Of a stretch of 64,000 nucleotides of DNA, positions 47,301-50,687 are shown one piece after another. Every line of letters begins with the position of its first letter. Position 1 is the first letter of the stretch. Origin of the DNA: Tachypleus tridentatus (taxonomy: Eukaryota > Arthropoda > Merostomata > Xiphosura > Limulidae); assembly GCF_004210375.1 (NCBI RefSeq), contig NC_134830.1:46071094-46135093 (forward strand), given 5' to 3'. The notes under the pieces were generated by a model, which was not told where the DNA came from, did not search any database, and worked only from the letters and a program-made list of their open reading frames with translations. A program made the translations under genes and the position numbers.

Positions 47301-47961
47301 GTTCTCTCCTTATCAGTAAAAATGTTAATACCCAAAACAGCTGTTCTGAACGTTAAAATATTTATATGAGGTTATCCTCCTCAATGGCTTAGGAATAACT
47401 CTGGGGACTTATGTCATTAAAAACATGGTTTCGACACCCACGATGTGTAGAGCACAGATAACACATGTGTGGCGTGGCAAAATAACGAACTAAATTTATT
47501 TAAATCACCGAGATAAGAATATGAAGCTATAATTAATTTACGTGAAAGTGCGAATGAATTATTTAAAATAATACACTTTTCGTATGTCCAAGACAGGGTG
47601 GATTATAGGGGCACACACGATTATCTGTGTGATAATTTTAAAGTGAAATTATTTTACATATTTGTTTGTATCAGTTATGTTGGAACTGAAGAACTCTTTA
47701 AGTGTGATAATCTAAATTTACACCCGTCTTTTAACACATGTATACTGATTATTAATCAATTGATTTTATTTCATTTTTACGTGTTTACATGTTAAATGCT
47801 TTCATCAACTTTTTCTCCTTGCTTAACAACTTTCCCTGCCTTATATTCCAGACATCTTCCTGCAACAGACTCCGGATCCAGTCACTGAAACATTTACCAC
47901 TTCCAGACAGGCCCAGGAAACAGAAGGACCTACGGATTTCTCATCCCACATGGAACTCTAA
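8182..47961 (+). CDS. TXNDC16: TXNDC16 (ERp90) orthologue, whole gene, 20 coding exons
   Basis: Splicing the 20 exons listed below gives 2,607 nt, 868 residues plus stop, all phases agreeing and all introns GT-AG. Matches to vertebrate TXNDC16 run from end to end. The best is exon 12 (VNCFDWTDICHNHNITQYP against an NCADWSDVC...TEFP region). Residues 8-23 are a hydrophobic signal-peptide core. Thioredoxin folds occupy about residues 38-140 and 435-530, with further diverged folds between and after. The place where CXXC would sit reads FYTNERPT in the first domain and FYVDWDPES in the central one, so both lack a redox centre. Cysteines 487 and 494 and cis-Pro 503 are kept. NxT/S sequons occur in exons 11, 12, 13, 15, 17 and 18. 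The C-terminus is HMEL, a plausible KDEL-type ER retrieval signal. ERp90 is known as an ER-lumen protein; its client role is poorly defined. Confidence 0.95.
9428..9550 (-). mobile_element. SINE family B, reverse orientation (left arm of inverted pair)
   Basis: The minus strand carries the family B head and body: CCAGTGGCACAGCGG, the B-box and GGGCAGAGCATAG-like body. It lies head to head with the plus-strand copy that follows, making a possible hairpin in intron 1. Confidence 0.7.
9553..9680 (+). mobile_element. SINE family B, forward orientation (right arm of inverted pair)
   Basis: It has the diverged head AATGGCACAACAGTATGC, the box ACCGGGTTTCTATACC, and the body GGGCAGAGCACAGATAG with a CTTAACTAAAAACAAATAAAC tail. 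Confidence 0.7.
9715..10245 (-). pseudogene. pogo/Tigger-like (DDE_1) transposase fragment
   Basis: An open stretch of about 155 residues resembles the catalytic domain of Tigger/pogo transposases: RRRTIISQ, then QIGNGDETAVFTDMP (the first catalytic Asp lies in the GDET motif), then VTIKTTGYEKLRVSVML. Upstream in the same frame, FKASHGW is followed by TGA, so the N-terminal DNA-binding part is cut off. The C-terminal half with the remaining acidic residues is missing. It lies in TXNDC16 intron 1 on the opposite strand. No terminal inverted repeats were found. Confidence 0.8.
10884..10972 (+). CDS. TXNDC16: TXNDC16 exon 2
   Basis: Acceptor TTTCAG, donor GTGAGG, enters in phase 1 and leaves in phase 0. 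It encodes ERPTNPEFVEELNKAAAHL through YGVKVAK, matching the first thioredoxin fold (helix 1 to strand 2) of TXNDC16. No CXXC follows the first strand. Confidence 0.93.
11407..11477 (+). CDS. TXNDC16: TXNDC16 exon 3
   Basis: Acceptor ACACAG, donor GTATGT, leaves in phase 2. It encodes VDCREHGLSFCKEK through NVFALR. The two cysteines (about 99 and 107) match a conserved pair in the family. Confidence 0.92.
11500..11690 (+). repeat. ~41-bp tandem repeat just after exon 3 donor
   Basis: About five diverged units built on CATCAAAAGCGAACC, TTTTCACACTC and GTGCAAGTTTCA. The array starts only about 22 bp beyond the exon 3 donor. Confidence 0.75.
12445..13792 (+). repeat. 42-bp minisatellite ending at exon 4 acceptor
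   Basis: There are about 31 units of 42 bp between the acceptor-like AG ending at 12487 and the real acceptor AG ending at 13792 (1,305 bp = 31 x 42 + 3). The unit contains GTTTACTGTAGCC, then TTGTGTTGTC, then TTATTTCCAGAACAG (or TTATTTCTAG). Each unit therefore holds a branch-point-like TTTAC, a T-rich tract and an AG. Some units have lost the AG (CTAAAACAG). The last unit is 3 bp longer and its AG is the true exon 4 acceptor. The peptide read through the array (a 14-residue repeat) is a by-product of the period being a multiple of three. Confidence 0.95.
13793..13864 (+). CDS. TXNDC16: TXNDC16 exon 4
   Basis: Enters in phase 2 and leaves in phase 2; acceptor TTATTTCCAG, donor GTAAGT. It encodes AGKKISLPMDTLQDRHGIIA, matching the end of the first thioredoxin fold. 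Other frames across this exon look open but do not match the family. Confidence 0.88.
14055..14115 (+). mobile_element. SINE family B fragment (body only)
   Basis: GGCGGAGCACAGATAGCTC, TGTGTAGCTTTGTG and an AACAACAG tail match the 3' half of family B. The tRNA head is missing. Confidence 0.6.
14940..15830 (-). pseudogene. Decayed copy of a multi-copy arthropod protein family (DQDKP / FPPLHIK type)
   Basis: Read on the minus strand, the order of motifs is: CYVCDQF and AYFSMPVGDQDKP (about 15700), FTCEHCKKTLEG, KVLFPPLHIKSVIVKQFL, GVFVGPQLKKILE, GFLGNHKAENCVELVETL, SLKVHILHAHLDKFKDN, GERFHQDI, then RRYQGAYN and NMMGDYIW. I recognise this order from an uncharacterised family found in many copies in arachnids, horseshoe crabs and some other animals; its function is unknown and the paired CxxC motifs suggest metal binding. 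This copy is broken: stop after DQDKP (TGA where Trp is expected), missing sequence after the CxxC region, a frameshift near 15235 and a TAA at 15006-15008. It lies in TXNDC16 intron 4. Confidence 0.75.
16285..16566 (-). mobile_element. SINE family A, reverse orientation
   Basis: A near-complete copy. The minus strand starts with GGACCCGGCATGGCCAGTTGG, keeps the B-box (GGGTTCGAATACC), and ends with the (GTTT)n tail complement. Confidence 0.85.
17139..17245 (-). mobile_element. SINE family B, reverse orientation, diverged
   Basis: It has the family B features in reverse: a GAGTGCAAAGTTTAACAATG tail side, the box GGTATCGAACCCCC and a degraded head. Confidence 0.55.
17590..17711 (+). CDS. TXNDC16: TXNDC16 exon 5
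   Basis: Acceptor TTCTTAG, donor GTAAGC, enters in phase 2 and leaves in phase 1. It encodes IPILKSVTERQDLEDKCKG then RCNILFMFLKELGSYG, matching the second thioredoxin-like region of the family. Confidence 0.92.
18990..19095 (+). repeat. Short direct duplication
   Basis: A 30-bp block beginning CCTGTTTTTGCACTATAAAA is repeated twice in tandem near 19037-19096. It lies inside a 141-codon open frame (18700-19125) that has no recognisable family. Confidence 0.6.
19317..19584 (-). mobile_element. SINE family A, reverse orientation
   Basis: A near full-length copy; the minus strand begins GGTCCGGCATGACCACATGG and retains GGGTTCGAATCCCCGTC. Confidence 0.85.
19614..19710 (+). ncRNA. Hammerhead-like core in a Penelope-like element end
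   Basis: CTGACGA (19623-19629) is followed by a short GAC/GTC stem and loop, then GAAA (19645-19648) and CTTTGTTCGCTC. This is the CUGANGA-stem II-GAAA arrangement of a type I hammerhead. The flanks match the end of the Penelope-like element at 32873-32970. Penelope-like elements are known to carry hammerhead ribozymes in their terminal repeats. Activity of this decayed copy is not shown. Confidence 0.6.
20250..20524 (-). mobile_element. SINE family A, reverse orientation
   Basis: Full-length body with a (GTTT)n tail complement at 20250-20270. The tRNA head is truncated at GGCCAAGCGCGTAAGG on the minus strand. Confidence 0.85.
20521..20835 (+). repeat. ~70-bp tandem repeat that begins with a copy of the exon 6 acceptor
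   Basis: Four or five diverged units built on TTTATAAAACAGTGTTTTTG, CAACTGTACATGCGATAAT and AGGTTTTATTT. The first unit opens with CTATTTCTTAGAACACAGTG, very like the real exon 6 acceptor and exon start CTGTACCTTAGAACACAGAG at 20858-20877. The array ends about 35 bp before that acceptor. Confidence 0.8.
20869..20959 (+). CDS. TXNDC16: TXNDC16 exon 6
   Basis: Acceptor TACCTTAG, donor GTAAGT, enters in phase 1 and leaves in phase 2. It encodes EHRVFMETAMRVSDKYLCAL, matching the EHRAVMEAAF region of vertebrate TXNDC16. Confidence 0.92.
21013..21280 (+). repeat. ~43-bp tandem repeat after exon 6
   Basis: About five diverged units with CTTACGTTTCACAG, TTTTCAATGAACATATCACC and TTAGATCTC. Each unit contains a TTTCACAG or TTTGCAG sequence that resembles a 3' splice site. 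Confidence 0.75.
21546..21806 (-). mobile_element. SINE family A, reverse orientation
   Basis: A near-complete copy; the minus strand begins GGCCCGGCATGGCCAGGTGG and has the B-box GGGTTTGAATCCC. Confidence 0.88.
22087..22273 (+). CDS. TXNDC16: TXNDC16 exon 7
   Basis: Enters in phase 2 and leaves in phase 0 before GTAAAT. It encodes a charged linker, then KLWALQCSNVEPQSGHSC and INVFLQAVDMEPW-like sequence matching the third region of the family. The acceptor (GATTTAG) has a poor pyrimidine tract. It was chosen because an in-frame stop lies just upstream and other nearby AGs break the frame; the first few residues are the least certain in the model. Confidence 0.8.
22393..22559 (+). CDS. TXNDC16: TXNDC16 exon 8
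   Basis: Acceptor TTTGTAG, donor GTAGGT, leaves in phase 2. It encodes VEVKPSSDRIRTEYDN then LPKVFLTYDKNEKEQVINIA and GALGICIID, matching the LPLVFIVSQQ region of the family. The 3' end of this exon is copied downstream in intron 8. Confidence 0.93.
22583..22640 (+). repeat. Partial duplicate of exon 8 3' end and donor (copy 1)
   Basis: ATACTTTTTACCGTGGAGCA with the following CTAGAAATGTG and TTATTGGCAGATAG aligns to the last 43 bp of exon 8 plus its donor, 66 bp upstream. The donor is dead (CAGATAG in place of CAGGTAG). Confidence 0.85.
22925..23180 (+). repeat. ~60-bp tandem repeat in intron 8
   Basis: About four units built on TACTTGTGGAAGTAATGTATG, CCCCACTACCTATTG and CTGATGTTCTAT. Confidence 0.8.
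23798..24066 (+). mobile_element. SINE family A
   Basis: Near full length, from GGACCCGGCATGGCCAGG through GGGTTCGAATTCCC to a CAAAACAAATC tail. Confidence 0.88.
24466..24530 (+). repeat. Partial duplicate of exon 8 3' end (copy 2, diverged)
   Basis: GTACTTTCTACCACAAAGCA, CTAAGTGTATGTATTATT and GAATCAGTTAG align with the first duplicate at 22583 and with the exon 8 end. It is more diverged, so older or less constrained. Confidence 0.6.
24701..24788 (+). CDS. TXNDC16: TXNDC16 exon 9
   Basis: Acceptor TTGATTGCAG, donor GTAAGT, enters in phase 2 and leaves in phase 0. It encodes RTLINKNHLKSLGL and NEIIYPPGVMFLQPDD, a weakly conserved part of the family supported mainly by position and phase. 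Confidence 0.85.
25242..26386 (-). mobile_element. Tc1/mariner-like element, deletion derivative
   Basis: Perfectly paired ends begin CTCTTCAAAAAAAGAAACGC on the left (25242); the right end is the inverse, ending GAAGAG at 26386. TA target duplications lie at 25240-25241 and 26387-26388. At 1,145 bp it is shorter than the usual 1.5-1.7 kb for full-length Tc1-type elements of this sort. It sits inside the intron 9 array. Confidence 0.93.
25412..26095 (-). pseudogene. Tc1-like transposase, internally deleted
   Basis: The N-terminal helix-turn-helix region is present (SRSDVARAVNVHPSTITRLW, then the GRPR motif in RPRSGRPRVTT). The C-terminal catalytic part has FQHDNARPHTA (second Asp) and RSPDLNPIEHLWDELDRRL (third acidic residue, Glu). 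Between them a frameshift and a deletion of roughly a hundred or more residues remove the first catalytic Asp block, so the protein cannot be active. It ends in GGHTRY, as in related Tc1-type transposases. The upstream start codon was not resolved; similarity begins near 26095. Confidence 0.88.
26908..27043 (+). CDS. TXNDC16: TXNDC16 exon 10
   Basis: Acceptor TATATCTAG, donor GTAAGT, leaves in phase 1. It encodes TRVAVLSGYQDSFNFIREQL and an acidic end, TYDEESFDEEY, which matches the acidic linker in vertebrate TXNDC16. Confidence 0.92.
27725..29690 (-). mobile_element. Probable LINE-like retrotransposon remnant (ORF1 region)
   Basis: This block is visibly richer in G+C than the sequence around it. 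On the minus strand it reads a proline/threonine-rich start (PVTPVTPRVSPVIVDALPPN, RVLRRGGIFIQPST) and then IESDEIK, VHRIFSKHTNRPTHFIKIVT, which resembles the RNA-binding ORF1 region of some non-LTR elements. It then continues as a Ser/Thr/Gln/Asn-rich stretch (28529-29130). Stops and frameshifts are frequent. No reverse transcriptase was seen, so class assignment is tentative. Confidence 0.5.
29915..30040 (+). mobile_element. tRNA-like SINE, diverged (third type)
   Basis: CATGACCTGATGATTATGGT, CTCAACTCACAATG and GCGAGTTCAAATC resemble a tRNA head with a B-box. A related sequence occurs at 58878-59072. Confidence 0.4.
31065..31211 (+). CDS. TXNDC16: TXNDC16 exon 11
   Basis: Acceptor TCTCCATAG, donor GTAAGT, enters and leaves in phase 1. 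It encodes NQDDPVALTLRRIGDPNVTN and EDLPVAMVIFYVD, the first beta strand of the central thioredoxin fold (vertebrate SIVLFYAGW). Confidence 0.94.
31830..32970 (+). mobile_element. Penelope-like element remnant with GIY-YIG domain
   Basis: The 5' part reads NINFTCKQEENNQISFLNLK, as in the RT thumb/linker region of Penelope-like elements. After several frameshifts it reads LRSILCKNYADKHHTNIIY, then IQCDNCHDFYIGETSRKMET, RFKEHKKSPSHVFEHFKSN. This is the GIY-YIG endonuclease block with the cysteine pair that marks animal Penelope-like elements. Sequence after the coding part matches other copies in the window and carries a hammerhead-like core. It is broken and 5' truncated, and lies in intron 11. 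Confidence 0.82.
32878..32925 (+). ncRNA. Hammerhead-like core in Penelope-like element
   Basis: CTGACGA at 32885-32891, a GACC/GGTT stem with GAAGAA loop, then GAAA at 32907-32910, followed by CGTTGTTCGCTC. GAGC just before the core can pair with GCTC after it (stem I), leaving a UUC cleavage triplet. All core elements of a minimal type I hammerhead are present by eye. Confidence 0.65.
33237..33462 (+). CDS. TXNDC16: TXNDC16 exon 12 (central thioredoxin domain)
   Basis: Acceptor TTTTGCAAG, donor GTAGGA, enters in phase 1 and leaves in phase 2. The split first codon makes Trp 457 in YVDWDPESL, the place of the WCxxC motif in active thioredoxins; here there is no cysteine. It continues LARVNCFDWTDICHNHN and ITQYPTIRLYQKEKQPITYK with cis-Pro 503. 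This is the best match to vertebrate TXNDC16 in the window. Reading past the donor meets TAG at once. Confidence 0.96.
33463..35526 (+). repeat. 48-bp minisatellite beginning at exon 12 donor
   Basis: About 43 units follow the exon 12 end with no gap. The unit contains AGCTGGTGTAGGAATTG (or AGCTGATGTAGGAGTTG), TTTATTTATTAGAACATATT and GTTGAATTCAC. The true exon-intron boundary is GCTGAT/GTAGGA, so nearly every unit repeats the donor. Many units read GCTGGT/GTAAGA, closer to the donor consensus than the real site. The first four units are a diverged 50-bp form (ATTCTATAGAATACAGTACT). Peptides of 16-residue period read through the array are by-products. Confidence 0.95.
36024..36160 (+). CDS. 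TXNDC16: TXNDC16 exon 13
   Basis: Acceptor CATTTGTAG, donor GTAATG, enters in phase 2 and leaves in phase 1. It encodes FKQGSSVKLETDKEVETFMK and NLNVIILGGFSNYSCEG, the start of the next thioredoxin-like fold. Confidence 0.93.
36331..36584 (-). mobile_element. SINE family A, reverse orientation
   Basis: The minus strand begins GGCCCGGCATGGCCTGG. Part of the body near the B-box is altered. Confidence 0.83.
36873..37320 (-). mobile_element. Older SINE family A copy split by a younger one
   Basis: 36873-36938 and 37222-37320 together form one reverse-oriented SINE. They are joined by the duplicated sequence TCTAATTT (36931-36938 and 37222-37229) that flanks the inserted SINE. Confidence 0.88.
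36939..37221 (+). mobile_element. SINE family A nested inside another SINE
   Basis: Full length, from GGCCCGGCATGGCCAAGC through GGGTTCGCATCC to an ACAAACAAACAAACAAAG tail. The host SINE is in the opposite orientation. Confidence 0.9.
37455..37570 (-). mobile_element. SINE family B, reverse orientation, diverged
   Basis: GCACAAAGTTATACAAAGGG, GGGTATCGAAACTCGG and TTACCGCTAAGCCACTGGGG match family B in reverse. Confidence 0.6.
37707..37983 (+). mobile_element. SINE family A with 12-bp target duplication
   Basis: Starts GTCCGGCATAGCCAGG and ends in a CAAAAACAAAACAA-type tail. The perfect target duplication ACGAAACAATGC lies at 37695-37706 and 37984-37995. Confidence 0.93.
38503..38628 (+). 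mobile_element. SINE family B
   Basis: CTCCCAGTGGCACAGCG, TGGGTTTCGATGCC and GGGCAGAGTACAGATAG with a diverged tail. Confidence 0.72.
39105..39189 (+). CDS. TXNDC16: TXNDC16 exon 14
   Basis: Acceptor ATTTATAG, donor GTAAGT, enters in phase 1 and leaves in phase 2. It encodes GIYRQVGEELRGQFPFASVV and GDVAEAV. Confidence 0.9.
39796..39940 (+). CDS. TXNDC16: TXNDC16 exon 15
   Basis: Acceptor CCATCTAG, donor GTAAGT, enters in phase 2 and leaves in phase 0. It encodes SIPFVMVTRRNDKQKNVTVV then WDFSDCTSLEKFIQEESVP, matching the family region before the ENLPSYF motif. NVT is a possible glycosylation site. Confidence 0.92.
41010..41608 (+). repeat. 35-bp minisatellite in intron 15
   Basis: About 17 units of TGTATTCTGAGCTTATCTGT followed by CACGTTTTTACATTA, with few variants (CATGTCTGT, TTTGTTTTC). 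Unlike the arrays beside exons 4 and 12 it does not touch an exon and holds no obvious splice-site copy. Confidence 0.93.
41945..42183 (+). mobile_element. SINE family A with target duplication
   Basis: The head is shortened (CCCGACATGGCCGAGAGTCG), and the body is typical. The 15-bp target duplication CCGAAATGTTTTAGG / CCGAAATGCTTTAGG at 41930-41944 and 42184-42198 has one mismatch. Confidence 0.9.
42401..42668 (+). mobile_element. SINE family A
   Basis: Head TGGCCCGGCTTCGCCAGG, B-box AAGTTCGAATCCCCG, body and CAAAACAAAAAATTC tail. It lies about 70 bp upstream of exon 16. Confidence 0.87.
42736..42899 (+). CDS. TXNDC16: TXNDC16 exon 16
   Basis: Acceptor CTCTACAG, donor GTAAAA, leaves in phase 2. 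It encodes PEVNDLTYVALRQ then LNRPLAILVGSTAQILREEQ and QISLSWLD, matching the LQKPLLILFSDG region that opens the last thioredoxin fold. Confidence 0.93.
43120..43236 (-). mobile_element. SINE family B, reverse orientation
   Basis: AAGCCCAAAGCTACACAATG, GGATATCGAAACCAGG and CCGCTGTGCTAGAGG match family B in reverse. Confidence 0.7.
43768..43850 (+). repeat. Two-unit ~43-bp direct duplication
   Basis: AATATTCAGAAAATATGATC, then T(A/C)A(C/T)AGTTGTATGACCGTAC, occurs twice in tandem. Confidence 0.7.
44337..44427 (+). CDS. TXNDC16: TXNDC16 exon 17
   Basis: Acceptor CCCCCTTAG, donor GTGAGG, enters in phase 2 and leaves in phase 0. It encodes SESDVGVAFLKN then YNVTQKEILPVLTVINYKE, matching the PPLPLLVLVN region. 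NVT is a sequon. Confidence 0.93.
44995..45490 (+). repeat. Unclassified interspersed repeat, copy B
   Basis: Matches 815-1860. Shared sequence includes GCCAACAAGATT, TTTATCACAATTACGG and TTGATTCTTACTCTCGAGAA. It lacks the SINE found in copy A. No coding capacity was seen. Confidence 0.65.
45773..45866 (+). CDS. TXNDC16: TXNDC16 exon 18
   Basis: Acceptor CGTGTATAG, donor GTAAGG, leaves in phase 1. It encodes NVFYMHPNNSYSNEELENWF and SLVSNSQIEIT, matching the C-terminal helix of the last thioredoxin fold. NNS is a sequon. Confidence 0.92.
46536..46721 (+). CDS. TXNDC16: TXNDC16 exon 19
   Basis: Acceptor GTAATCAG, donor GTTTGT, enters and leaves in phase 1. It encodes GKWKPLQPDFNYLKRMEQEA, matching the EWKPPLPAYDFL motif of TXNDC16, then a charged tail (DKYERREDSMEAKDD). 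Confidence 0.92.
47190..47355. mobile_element. Inverted pair of Penelope-like element ends
   Basis: Two arms face each other. The left arm (to about 47265) holds the reversed sequence of AGAACGACTGGTATGG and GGAGAGAACAACATTTC. The right arm (from about 47275) holds AGGTGTTGTTCTCTCC and ends near GCTGTTCTGAACG. Both arms match Penelope-like ends seen at 57421 and 32900. The hammerhead core is damaged in each arm (the right one has lost GAAAC). Confidence 0.7.
47370..47480 (+). mobile_element. SINE family B, diverged
   Basis: CTCAATGGCTTAGG, GGTTTCGACACCCACG and GTAGAGCACAGATAAC. Confidence 0.6.
47852..47961 (+). CDS. TXNDC16: TXNDC16 exon 20 (C-terminus, HMEL)
   Basis: Acceptor TATATTCCAG; enters in phase 1. 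It encodes IFLQQTPDPVTETFTTSRQA and ends DFSSHMEL-stop. HMEL fits the [KH]xEL pattern recognised by KDEL receptors, although Met at the second position is not common. Confidence 0.9.
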
Positions 47962-48022
47962 TCTTTTAAACTTGTTTGATGAGGAACTAAACGTTAGCTA
48001 ATTCGTACAGCGTTTAAATAAA
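47962..48022 (+). terminator. TXNDC16: 3' UTR with AATAAA polyadenylation signal
   Basis: AATAAA at 48017-48022 lies 56 bp after the stop codon. Further AATAAA hexamers near 48435 could give a longer 3' UTR. Transcript evidence would be needed to choose. Confidence 0.55.
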
Positions 48023-48599
48023 CATTGATAGTTACCCCCTTCCCACACCCGAAAAAAAATAGAAAACTAATTTTTAATGTTAACTCCGAAGGAGATTATG
48101 AAATTTTTCATTTTTATCAATTCAGAAGTTTACAGTTTTAGTGAAATGAGACAAAACTAAAGTGGGCAATCTTTGGAAAGCCTTTGTAGATTTTAAACCT
48201 TTTCTGCAATTGTCATCCTGATTCAGATAGTTATTACTCTAATCCAAGCAGTTGTTACCTGGATCCAAACAGTTGTTGCTCATTTTCGTTTCGTTTCATT
48301 GTGAATTATTTGCCTAAATCATCTATAAAAATATTTATTCAGAATATATATGTGTGTGTTTGTATGTTTTACTTATAATTTGTAACGATTCAATTTAAGT
48401 ATAATTAATTATTCAGTAACGTTGTATACTTTAAATAAATAAATATACGTGTACACCTAGAGCCCCAGACCATGTAGTTTGGTTGCTATTATTTTGTCTA
48501 CCCTCTTGCAGTAATGACATGAGATATTAGTTAATGACCAGCAAATATAAACACAGTGCTGTGGCATCCGCAGATAAGAAAGCCATTTATTTTGTCTGT

Positions 48600-48700
48600 T
48601 TGTAATCCCAGAGGGCCAATGGTAAGTTTGCCGGCTTAGAACGCAAAAATCCGATGTTCAATTTCCCTTGGTAGGCAGAGAGCAGATAATCAACTTAATT
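48600..48700 (+). mobile_element. SINE family B, diverged
   Basis: CCAGAGGGCCAATGGTAAG, a degraded box, then TTGGTAGGCAGAGAGCAGAT. Confidence 0.5.
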
Positions 48701-49140
48701 TTGTGGTAAAAGCACAACATAACCTTGTGTTTTTACTGCAGTTTATTATGTGACTTTCAACTTTCAGAAGAGAACTAGTAATTAAGTAGAATAACAGGCA
48801 TTTGTGTATTTTCACTTTTCTTTGACGAAGAACATCTTTTTAACTATTCAAATAATTTTGATTAAATTCACTCTGTGACCTTCTGCAACAAGGTTTTATC
48901 AGGTTGTTACTTGCTATTGAAAGGAAGATAGCTTCTACGTCATTTACTGTAACTTATATTCTTATTCATCATGAATCGCGTGTCTTTAATTATTCTAATA
49001 TTACTTTTATCGTTATTGACCTGTTCTATGATTGTAAACAACATAATCAAATAAATAACTTTGGGCAAACACGAATGCAGAAACAACATTCAGTAACTGT
49101 TCGCATTTTGTTTTGTTTAATTTTTTTATAATTTTATACT
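48701..49140. other. AT-rich intergenic DNA, nothing recognised
   Basis: No gene or repeat recognised. Confidence 0.4.
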
Positions 49141-49142
49141 TT

Positions 49143-49267
49143 CTTTGTTTGGAATTATACACAAAGTTGCACAATGTGCTTTCTTGTACTCTGCTCACCA
49201 CAGATATCAGAAGCCGGTTTCTAGCGATGTGAGTCCGTAGACGTTCCAATGTGCTAATGGGGGCTAA
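49143..49267 (-). mobile_element. SINE family B, reverse orientation
   Basis: ACACAAAGTTGCACAATGTG, then CTCTGCTCACCACAGATATC and GTGAGTCCGTAGACG fit family B in reverse. Confidence 0.65.
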
Positions 49268-49589
49268 TTTTACACTATTTTACAGAATATGTTTTATTCG
49301 AGTCAAATTTATGATAACCATTCGAGGTATAAAACATAATTTTTCAGCGTCATGTAATTTACATATCTTTTGTGACCAATAAATTTATTGATATTGTAAA
49401 CTATCTATTATTGTAATTTATTTATATAGCGGTTCCAGTACTGTGGTCATATGACTTTGATTGTTCCATTACCACTTATATACACACACTACAGCATGCC
49501 TTGAATTTGTGAGAATAATAATATATATTTTACTCTAACACATTTTATTCAAAGGCAAGAAAATCTAGTCACAAATAGCACATTTTGAC

Positions 49590-50010
49590 GATAAAAAGAC
49601 TTACATAACAATGCATTAGTTTGGATCATATCAACAATACATTATGATAGTGAAGATGCTTACATAACAATGCATTAGTTTGGATCATATCAACAATACA
49701 CTATGATAGTAAAGATACTTACATAACAATGCATTAGTTTGGATCATATCAACAATACATTATGATAGTAAAAATACTTACATAACAATGCATTAGTTTG
49801 GATCATATCAACAATACATTGTGATAGTAAAGATACTTACATAACAATGCATTATTTTGGAGCATATGAACAATACATTGTGATAGTAAAGATACTTACA
49901 TATCAATGCATTAGTTTGGAGCATATGAACAATACATTGTGATAGTAAAGATACTTACATAACAATGCATTAGTTTGGAGCATATGAACAATATATTTGG
50001 ATAATAGAGA
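49590..50010 (+). repeat. 59-60-bp tandem array downstream of TXNDC16
   Basis: Seven well-conserved units: ACTTACATAACAATGCATTA, GTTTGGATCATATCAAC, AATACATTATGATAGTAAAG. The last units share the variant GGAGCATATGAAC, which suggests recent local amplification. Confidence 0.93.
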
Positions 50011-50404
50011 CCTAAATAAAAATATATTAGTTTGCATTTGTAAGATAGCTAAAACGTATTCATGTCCGGTGTTAAGGAAACAATTGGTTCATGTTTTCGA
50101 AAGTTACAAAAATCACGTAATTCGTGAAATAATTAGCATGTAATTTTCAATGCCATAACACAAAAAATGGTAGAATATTTCTTTTTTAACTTCGCACAAT
50201 ATAAAGTTGTTACTGCTATACTACATGTATACGTCCGGTTCTTTAGATTCGGATTTTAGATACGATTTTGTTATATCTCTGTTGTGACCTTTTTCTCGTA
50301 AGTTACTTTGGTTTAATAATAATGAATGTTAAAGATAACTGAATATTTAATATTCAACAACTTAGAACTGTACAGTGTTTCGGTCTCGTTAATGGTCTTT
50401 AACC

Positions 50405-50525
50405 TGCGCTCCCTAGTGGCACAATAGCATACCTATGAACTTACACTAGAAACCGAATGTCGATACGCGTGGTGGGCAGAGCACAGAAAACCTAGTGTGT
50501 AGCTTTGTGCTTAATTACCAAACAA
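50405..50525 (+). mobile_element. SINE family B
   Basis: CTCCCTAGTGGCACAATAGC, GAATGTCGATACGCGTGG and GGGCAGAGCACAG with an ACCAAACAAAC tail. Confidence 0.72.
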
Positions 50526-50687
50526 ACATTTTCAAAATTGAATTAATAAGTTACCCAGTTTTGGATTTTAAGTAGGAAATAATACATCCATCATCAGTTG
50601 ATGTTGCTACCTGCAACATTCTGGTGTTAAACCAGAGAAACGTAAATTAATGACAATCAAACTAACCCTCTGTTGTAACGTATAGAC

